From NCBI GenBank assembly GCA_034430655.1, contig DAOUEC010000233.1, forward strand, positions 1-26,735: a stretch of 26,735 bases of DNA, in the 5' to 3' direction. This stretch comes from JAUWNP01 sp034430655 (lineage in GTDB: Bacteria; Chloroflexota; Anaerolineae; B4-G1). Of the stretch, positions 8,063 through 13,744 are shown piece by piece (positions within the stretch are counted from its first letter, which is position 1; the number at the start of each line of letters is the position of its first letter). Under the pieces are notes generated by a model that was given only the letters and a program-made list of their open reading frames with translations, was not told the DNA's origin and did not search any database. The translations under genes were made by a program, and so were the position numbers.

Positions 8063-9162
8063 CCTGTCCTGGTGAAAGCAGTCACAGCGTCGGCCACCGT
8101 CACCACCTCCTCCTCACGCAACTCAGGATAGAGAGGCAGTGAAAGGACCTCCCGTGCAGCGGCTTCGGTGGCTGGTAAGGAACCGGCCTTCTGGCCCAAA
8201 TCCCGATAGGCTGGCTGGAGATGCACCGGCACGGGGTAATGAATCAGGCTGCCGATGCCCTTCTGGCGCAGAAAGGCCTGCAGTTCGTCCCGACGGGGAT
8301 GGCGCACGACATAGAGATGATACACGTGCGTCGCATACTCCGGCTCGCGGGGTGTGACGATGCCACTTCCTGCCAGCCGCTCATTGTAGAGGCATGCCAG
8401 CAGCCGTCTCCTATCATTCCATCCATCCAGGTGACGCAACTTGACGCGCAGAATGGCAGCCTGCAACTCGTCCAGGCGGCTGTTCAGCCCTTTCAGGCTA
8501 CTGACATATCGCTCTCGCCAGCCGTATTGTCTCAGCAGCCGTACTTGCCCTGCCAGTCCCTGGTCATTCGTGATAACGATCCCCCCGTCGCCGCATGCCC
8601 CCAGGTTCTTGGTTGGGTAGAAACTGAAGGTGGCCAGGTGGCCCCAGGAGCCGACTGGCCGGCCCCGGTACCCCGCACCGTGCGCCTGGGCGCAGTCCTC
8701 GACCACAAACAGGTTGTGCTGATGGGCAATCTCCATGATAGGGCCAAGATCGGCAGGACAGCCATAAAGATGCACGGGGATGACTGCCCGCGTGCGGGGT
8801 GTGATGACCGCTTCCAACCGATCCGGGTCGAGCGTATAGCACATGGGGTCAATGTCCACCAGCACTGGCCTGGCACCGGCCAGTTCGATGGCGGCCACGG
8901 TCGCGGTGGCGGTGTGGGACACAGTGATGACCTCGTCGCCAGGGCCTACACCGCAAGCGGCCAACGCCAGGTGGAGCGCAGCAGTGCCGGAGCCCACTCC
9001 GACTGCGTGGGCAACGCCGCAGCGGGAAGCGAACTCACTCTCGAAGGCCGCCACCTGCTCACCCAGGATATACCAGCCACCCTCGAGCACGCGGGCCACC
9101 GCCGCGTCAACCTCGCCCTTGATACTGGCGTACTGCCTCTTCAAATCAACTGGCTGGATCAT
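8059..9162 (-). CDS. DegT/DnrJ/EryC1/StrS-family PLP aminotransferase
   Basis: A sugar aminotransferase of the DegT family, which transfers an amino group to a keto-sugar nucleotide in the cytoplasm. Visible landmarks, numbered from MIQPVDLKRQY: GSGTAALHLAL (58-68), EDCAQAHGA (155-163) with the Asp that pairs with the PLP ring, and SFYPTKNLG (180-188) with Lys185 as the likely PLP-binding lysine. The length of 367 is normal. I choose ATG 9162 because the family starts within a few residues of VDL and AGGG lies 10 nt upstream. ATG 9183 would add MTKGKWQ, which is encoded purely by repeat units and lacks a Shine-Dalgarno. It ends in a GTGA overlap with the GT39-like gene. With the SDR next door it suggests an amino-sugar branch; the exact sugar is not readable. 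Confidence 0.9.
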   Translation of the reverse strand: MIQPVDLKRQYASIKGEVDAAVARVLEGGWYILGEQVAAFESEFASRCGVAHAVGVGSGTAALHLALAACGVGPGDEVITVSHTATATVAAIELAGARPVLVDIDPMCYTLDPDRLEAVITPRTRAVIPVHLYGCPADLGPIMEIAHQHNLFVVEDCAQAHGAGYRGRPVGSWGHLATFSFYPTKNLGACGDGGIVITNDQGLAGQVRLLRQYGWRERYVSSLKGLNSRLDELQAAILRVKLRHLDGWNDRRRLLACLYNERLAGSGIVTPREPEYATHVYHLYVVRHPRRDELQAFLRQKGIGSLIHYPVPVHLQPAYRDLGQKAGSLPATEAAAREVLSLPLYPELREEEVVTVADAVTAFTRTG

Positions 9163-9216
9163 TTGCCATTTGCCCTTGGTCATTGGTCATTGGTCATTGG
9201 TCATTGGTCATTGACT
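9161..9216. repeat. Heptanucleotide array at a gene junction (stop-rich orientation for the operon)
   Basis: Eight 7-mers: ATTTGCC twice, CTTGGTC, ATTGGTC four times, then ATTGACT. On the coding (minus) strand it reads as AATGACC-type units, which contain TGA in every frame and also many ATGs. It reaches the stop codon of the SDR gene and covers both candidate starts of the aminotransferase. Confidence 0.9.
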
Positions 9217-10211
9217 CACCAGTAATGCTCTCGGTATCGGTGGTAGAAGGCAACGGTGCGTTCCAGCCCCTCCCGCAGCGGCACGGTCGGCAGCCAGCCC
9301 AGTTGAGTACGGATTTTGGCATAGTCACCGTGGTAATCACCGATGTCAATGCGTTTCCGGTCGGCGGGAAAGGGAACGATGCGATAACTGCCGCCGCCGT
9401 TGATCTCAATGAGCAACTCCGCCAGGTCGAGCAGGTTGATGGGCACGTCGCCTCCCAGGTTGTAGACCTGCCCCTCGGCAGCGGGGTCGGCGGCGGCCAG
9501 TAGTAGCGCCTCGACCACGTCGTCCACATAGTTAAAATCGCGCAACTGCCGCCCGTCGCCGAAGATCTGCAACTCCTGGCCCTCGACGACCTGGCGCAGC
9601 CACCAGCCAATGAAGGTCTGGCGGGCATCCTTGACCCGCATACGCGGCCCGTAGGTGTTGGTCATCCGCAAACTCACCGTCCGCAGGCCGTGCACGCGGT
9701 GGTAGACGATGTGGTACCACTCCCCGGCCAGTTTGTTGACGCCGTTGATGTCGGCAGGCTCAAGAGGATGCTGCTCATCCACAGGCAGGTACTGCGGGCG
9801 GCCGTAAATCTGGCGCGTGCCAGCGTAGACGATCTTGACGCCGGGATTATGTTTGCGGCAGGCTTCCAGGATGGAGAGTTGAGCCCGGCAGTTGATCTCC
9901 AGGTCGGTGTAGGGGTCGCGCATGCTGTCCAGGTGACTCACCTGCCCGGCCAGGTTGAAGATGATATCCTGGCTACGCACCAGGTAATCCATCCCGTGCT
10001 CATCCCGTACGTCGGCGATGTTGACCCGCACCTGCTTCTCGACGCCCGTGATGTTGAATAGATTGCCGCCGTAGTCGGGGATCAGAGAATCCACCAGCAG
10101 CACCTCGGCTCCCAGTTCGACCAGCCGTCGGGCCAGGTTGCTCCCGATGAAACCCAGGCCACCGGTGATCAGCGTACGTTTACCGGAGAATGTGGCAGCC
10201 ATGTCGGTCAT
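9216..10211 (-). CDS. NAD-dependent epimerase/dehydratase (extended SDR) with altered YxxxK motif
   Basis: A 331-residue extended short-chain dehydrogenase similar to nucleotide-sugar epimerases and 4,6-dehydratases. The Rossmann motif GGLGFIGS is at 17-24, NLAGQ at 86-90, and the active-site Thr region GTRQIYG at 131-137. Normally YxxxK would follow; here the sequence is NGVNKLAGEW, so Lys160 is kept but the catalytic Tyr position (156) is Asn. The rest of the fold, including the substrate loop TNTYGPRMRVKD and the late FNYVDDVVEA motif, looks intact, so it is probably functional within a variant subfamily rather than decayed. The start ATG 10211 has GAGGG about 7 nt upstream. It belongs to the same operon as the GT2 upstream and the aminotransferase downstream, and it may make or modify their sugar nucleotide. 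Confidence 0.85.
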   Translation of the reverse strand: MTDMAATFSGKRTLITGGLGFIGSNLARRLVELGAEVLLVDSLIPDYGGNLFNITGVEKQVRVNIADVRDEHGMDYLVRSQDIIFNLAGQVSHLDSMRDPYTDLEINCRAQLSILEACRKHNPGVKIVYAGTRQIYGRPQYLPVDEQHPLEPADINGVNKLAGEWYHIVYHRVHGLRTVSLRMTNTYGPRMRVKDARQTFIGWWLRQVVEGQELQIFGDGRQLRDFNYVDDVVEALLLAAADPAAEGQVYNLGGDVPINLLDLAELLIEINGGGSYRIVPFPADRKRIDIGDYHGDYAKIRTQLGWLPTVPLREGLERTVAFYHRYREHYW

Positions 10212-10227
10212 CGTTCACCCTCACATC

Positions 10228-10282
10228 ATTTGCCTTGGTCATTGTTCATTGTTCATTGTTCATTGGTCATTAGTCATTGTTC
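10228..10282. repeat. Heptanucleotide array at a gene junction carrying the GT2 stop codon
   Basis: Units are ATTTGCC, a 6-nt TTGGTC, ATTGTTC three times, ATTGGTC, ATTAGTC and ATTGTTC. The TAA stop of the GT2 gene (10270-10272) comes from the ATTAGTC unit, and the C-terminus LNND is repeat-derived. The orientation is stop-rich for the operon strand. Confidence 0.9.
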
Positions 10283-10995
10283 AGATGCTCTTTGCGCACC
10301 ACCAGTTTCCACCATAGGACACCCAGATGCCGGGCGGTACGGCAAAGCCGCCGCCAATTGAAGAATTGGGAGACACCGTATTGACGATGATAATGGTGCA
10401 CCGGCACCTCGGCGAAGACGTATCCGGCATCCTGAAACTTCTTCACCATCTCCAGGCAGATGGTGCCTGTGTCGCTCTCCAGTTCGACCTCGTCGAAGAT
10501 GGAGCGCCGGATGAGCCGGAAGTCGCAGTCCACGTCCCGGAGTTTGAAGCCGAAGGCCAGCCGAACGAAATTGTGGTACAGCCAGCCGATGACGCGCCGG
10601 CTGATGGGGTCGTGGCGCGTGATTTTGTAGCCGTTGACCACGTCCACGTTGTCGTCCAGGGCGGCCACGAGCGCGGTCAGTTCGCGAGGGTCGTATTGGG
10701 CGTCGCCGTCGGTGTAGAAAATCCACTCTTTGGTTGCGGCGGCGAAACCGGTGCGCAGTGCCGCGCCGTAGCCCCGATTCTGCGGGTGATGAATCACGCG
10801 CAGTTCGGGATAGCGGCTGGCCACTTCCTCCAGTACCTCTGCGGTGTAGTCGCTGCTGCCATCGTTGACGACAACGATCTCGTAATCATCGGCGACTCGA
10901 CGCAGGGTCAATAGCGCGGTCAGCACCATGCTGGGGATGGTACCGCCGTCGTTGTAGGCGGGAAAAAAGGCGGTGATACTGCGAGGGCATGTCAT
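10270..10995 (-). CDS. GT2-family glycosyltransferase (DPM1/DPG-synthase type)
   Basis: A 241-residue soluble family 2 glycosyltransferase resembling dolichol/polyprenyl-phosphate mannose or glucose synthases. Motifs seen: PAYNDGGTI (12-20), VVNDGSSD (42-49), GYGAALRTG (75-83), and YTDGDAQYDP (94-103) with the DxD metal site. A conserved DVDCDFRLIRR segment follows later. There are no C-terminal membrane helices, unlike some relatives. Such enzymes load a sugar from a nucleotide onto polyprenyl phosphate at the cytoplasmic face, which would supply the GT39-like enzymes of this locus. The start ATG 10995 has GGGAGG close upstream, and the promoter at 11136-11164 gives a leader of about 130 nt. 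It is the first gene of the operon. The last residues are encoded by a heptanucleotide array. Confidence 0.9.
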   Translation of the reverse strand: MTCPRSITAFFPAYNDGGTIPSMVLTALLTLRRVADDYEIVVVNDGSSDYTAEVLEEVASRYPELRVIHHPQNRGYGAALRTGFAAATKEWIFYTDGDAQYDPRELTALVAALDDNVDVVNGYKITRHDPISRRVIGWLYHNFVRLAFGFKLRDVDCDFRLIRRSIFDEVELESDTGTICLEMVKKFQDAGYVFAEVPVHHYHRQYGVSQFFNWRRLCRTARHLGVLWWKLVVRKEHLNND

Positions 10996-11135
10996 AACTC
11001 CACCTCCCGGCTACGTATTGATCCCAATGCCGCAGTAAACTGGCGGTATACGGCAAAAATAAGGACCGCCTCTGTCAGACCTGGCGAACGGCCGGGCTTT
11101 GCACCACACCAGTAGGCAGCCCCACGCTTAAGCGG

Positions 11136-11164
11136 ATTATACACTGATCGGCCCCTCTTGTCAC
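11136..11164 (-). promoter_or_regulatory. Sigma70-type promoter of the glycoconjugate operon
   Basis: On the minus strand GTGACA (11159-11164) and TATAAT (11136-11141) are 17 bp apart: 5 of 6 and 6 of 6 consensus matches with ideal spacing. The start site falls near 11129, about 130 nt before the GT2 ATG. It lies directly after the terminator of the upstream gene. Confidence 0.75.
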
Positions 11165-11200
11165 GTTCACCTGTGAGTTTCAACTACACACTACACAAGG

Positions 11201-11231
11201 AAAAACGGGGCCCAGCCCAGCAGAGCCCCGT
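11201..11231 (-). terminator. Rho-independent terminator of the DUF11 protein gene
   Basis: ACGGGGC (11205-11211) pairs with GCCCCGT (11225-11231) around a 13-nt loop that can pair further, and on the minus strand it is followed directly by a T-run (11201-11204). It lies 24 bp past the stop at 11256. Confidence 0.8.
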
Positions 11232-11255
11232 ATTTCCCCTTTTGTCCCTGACGGG

Positions 11256-13514
11256 TTAGTAGGTGTCGCAGCCTTCGTCCACGAAGAAATAGTCGTAGCC
11301 AATCTGTGTGGGCGTTATTTCCCAGTCCCCTCCGATGATTCCAACCCGTCTCAGAGATGGGATCTCTGCATCGGAGAAAGTATACACTTCTTGACCGTTT
11401 ATGAACAGTTTAACCTTTTGGTTTGTGACTCTTACCCTCAGCGTATTTGGAGTGAAACCCGAGTTAGCAGGGTGCCGGTGCCCGCCGGTATAGGCCACTA
11501 TGGCCGTGCGTGTTTCATTCTTCCAGGGATGATTTGGCCCCGGGTATTGGTAACCTGTCCGCTTGATGATGGCCCAGTCGCCGAGGTCGTTGACCTCGAG
11601 CGAATAGACGGTGCTCATATCGTCGCTTGCCGCAAAGACCAATCCCCAGAAGGACCAGTACGGATCCCACTCCTCAAAACGTCCTTTTAGTTGAATGCAG
11701 GTCTCGGAGGTGGGGCGTTCGATCCCTGGAGCGAACGAAATGGGATAGATGTGGCGTGTGTCACCGTGTTCGCCACCGGACGCTCGACAATCCAGAGGAA
11801 TGTTGACGTGGTACCGCCCTCCTTCATAGTACAGACTGTATTTGTAATCGAGGTGCTGCCGGGCATCGTCACAGTCGCTCAGACAGCACTTCGCTGTGTG
11901 GGTGGTCCAGCCGCTGCTGGGGTCGCCAAAACTGTCGTGGTAGTCAATGTTGAGCGTGACCGACTTGACGTCACTCCACGGCCCCTGGCCCCAGTGGTCG
12001 TCGTCGTCGGCACGCACGCGGTAATAGAAAGTGCCATGCATTGAGCCTTTCTGGATGAATTGGGAGGTCGCCGTAGTCGTAAACACCTGTGTGACGTTGT
12101 TAAAGTTGGCGTCCGTTGCCTCCTGAAGCACGTACCGGTCAATAGGAATGGAGACGGCCGACCAACTGACGGTGTAAGCGTTGTTCGCGTCTGGCTCAGG
12201 GATGTCGTTCAGGACAGGTCTAGGTGGGTAGTTGCGGAAGATGATGGGAAAGTAGAAATCGAAATGGGTCTTCGCTGTAGCAGGAGCCGAGGCCAGCACG
12301 AGCGTTCCCGTGCCTGTGATTTCCGCCGTGTTGGTAAAGCGAGTGTTTTCGCTCAGCGTAGACTCGATCTGGGCAGCCAGGGTGACGGTAGCCGCTCCCG
12401 ATGGGTCCAGCGAGCCAGTCCACGTGATGACGTCGCCCGCCGCGCCAAAGCCACCCGTGGTCGCGTCGAGACTGCCAGCCACATAACTCACCTCTGACGG
12501 CAAGGCGTCGGTCATCCAGGCCGTCTCCACGGTGGCATCGCCCGTGTTGACGATGTGCACAGTGTAGGTCAGATGCTCACCAGGACGGGCCCAGGAAGGA
12601 TAGACAGATTTTGAGGCTTCCAGGTGACCATACGGCCGCTGAACGTAGGTCCCCACCGACCGCGTGAACGATTGCAGGGGAGCGACGATCTCGACAGTGT
12701 TGGTGATCCAGCCATCGTAAGGAAGGTCGGGGGAGATCTGAGCGCGGAAACTCACTTCGTCGTAGGTAAGGCCACCCAGTGTGTGAGACCAAGTGATGAC
12801 GCCATTCTCAAAGCCGGCGCTGCCGGTCAAGGCGTTCAGGCTACCGGAGACATAGATCAACTCAGTCGGCAGTGTGTCAATGAACCGGGCATCGGGCACC
12901 GAGTCCGTATCGTCATTGGTGACCCGTATGGTGTAGGTCAGCACATCGCCTGGATCAGCCTCGCCCGAGGAGACACTCTTATAGGTACCTGTGTTGTCCA
13001 GATTGCCCACCTCAACCACCACTGTCGTGGTCGCCGAATCCTCAACCAGTTCACCAGTGCCGGTGACCTGGGCCGTGTTGACGACGTTGGCGTAGGTGAT
13101 CTCGGAGGAGATTTGAGCACTGAAACTGATAACAGCAGTGTAATTGTAGCCATACATTTCGGCAGTCCAAGTGATAACATTGTCCTCGACACCAAAACTG
13201 CCAAACGTAGCACCCAGGCTATCAGTGATGCAGGTCAGTTCGACCGGCAATGTGTCGGTGAGCCAGGCATCCGTTGTGGTGTCTCCGGTGTTCCGGACGG
13301 TGATGGTGTAGGTCAATGTATCACCCGGCGCTGCCAGGGCCGTGTTCACCTCTTTATCCACCGCCAGGCCATCTGCCGCGACCTCCACCGCCGGCTGGGC
13401 CAGGGCCTGAAAGTGGGAGAGCAGCAACGATAGACCAGTCGCCAACAGCAGCGCCGAGGCTCCTGCCAGCAACGCCCACGCCAGACGTCTCATCGAAGTT
13501 TTATTGACCTTCAT
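11256..13514 (-). CDS. Secreted DUF11-repeat surface protein
   Basis: A 752-residue secreted protein. The start at ATG 13514 is chosen because a G-rich Shine-Dalgarno lies 5 nt upstream and the promoter at 13616-13644 puts the transcript start near 13609; the frame stays open upstream but without support. A signal peptide (MKVNKTSMRRLAW, then a hydrophobic core ending ALA|QP) is clear. Three DUF11-type repeats follow, each with the pattern APGDTLTYTITVRNTGD ... TDTLPxEL ... NVITW, at about residues 50-165, 170-285 and 300-410. Then comes an FPIIFRNYPP linker typical of Chloroflexota extracellular proteins, a fibronectin-III-like domain (about 435-530) and a C-terminal concanavalin-like domain. 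No sortase motif or membrane anchor is seen. It is probably a cell-surface or matrix protein. It has its own promoter and terminator and sits between two glycosyltransferase operons, so it may be a glycosylation target. Confidence 0.85.
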   Translation of the reverse strand: MKVNKTSMRRLAWALLAGASALLLATGLSLLLSHFQALAQPAVEVAADGLAVDKEVNTALAAPGDTLTYTITVRNTGDTTTDAWLTDTLPVELTCITDSLGATFGSFGVEDNVITWTAEMYGYNYTAVISFSAQISSEITYANVVNTAQVTGTGELVEDSATTTVVVEVGNLDNTGTYKSVSSGEADPGDVLTYTIRVTNDDTDSVPDARFIDTLPTELIYVSGSLNALTGSAGFENGVITWSHTLGGLTYDEVSFRAQISPDLPYDGWITNTVEIVAPLQSFTRSVGTYVQRPYGHLEASKSVYPSWARPGEHLTYTVHIVNTGDATVETAWMTDALPSEVSYVAGSLDATTGGFGAAGDVITWTGSLDPSGAATVTLAAQIESTLSENTRFTNTAEITGTGTLVLASAPATAKTHFDFYFPIIFRNYPPRPVLNDIPEPDANNAYTVSWSAVSIPIDRYVLQEATDANFNNVTQVFTTTATSQFIQKGSMHGTFYYRVRADDDDHWGQGPWSDVKSVTLNIDYHDSFGDPSSGWTTHTAKCCLSDCDDARQHLDYKYSLYYEGGRYHVNIPLDCRASGGEHGDTRHIYPISFAPGIERPTSETCIQLKGRFEEWDPYWSFWGLVFAASDDMSTVYSLEVNDLGDWAIIKRTGYQYPGPNHPWKNETRTAIVAYTGGHRHPANSGFTPNTLRVRVTNQKVKLFINGQEVYTFSDAEIPSLRRVGIIGGDWEITPTQIGYDYFFVDEGCDTY

Positions 13515-13615
13515 ATTACCCCCCTTTCGCCAGGTCAGGGTGCGCCAAGGCAATACCTGACCCGAACTCTGCAAGATATGCTCCGGGCCGGGCGAGGCCG
13601 GCTGGAACACAACAG

Positions 13616-13644
13616 ATTCTACTATGGAGCACTGCTTTTGTCAA
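13616..13644 (-). promoter_or_regulatory. Sigma70-type promoter of the DUF11 protein gene
   Basis: On the minus strand TTGACA (13639-13644) and TAGAAT (13616-13621) are separated by 17 bp: a perfect -35 and 5 of 6 for -10. The leader would be about 95 nt to the ATG at 13514. Confidence 0.8.
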
Positions 13645-13721
13645 CGCTATCCATATTGCACTGCCATCTATCGTAGCAACAACCGATTGCCGAGGCCCGG
13701 CGCATCAGCCTGAAACGCGGT

Positions 13722-13742
13722 GCTGGATGCTGGATACTGGAT
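13722..13742. repeat. Short heptanucleotide repeat after the GT39-like operon
   Basis: Three units, GCTGGAT, GCTGGAT and ACTGGAT, end 2 bp before the stop codon of the last GT39-like gene. The unit differs from the main family but the period is the same. Confidence 0.75.
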
Positions 13743-13744
13743 GT

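Noticed and set aside
10992..11183. 63-codon minus-strand frame overlapping the GT2 start as ATGA
   Set aside because: The strong promoter at 11136-11164 lies inside it, so its start would be upstream of the transcript start. No Shine-Dalgarno or family resemblance is seen.
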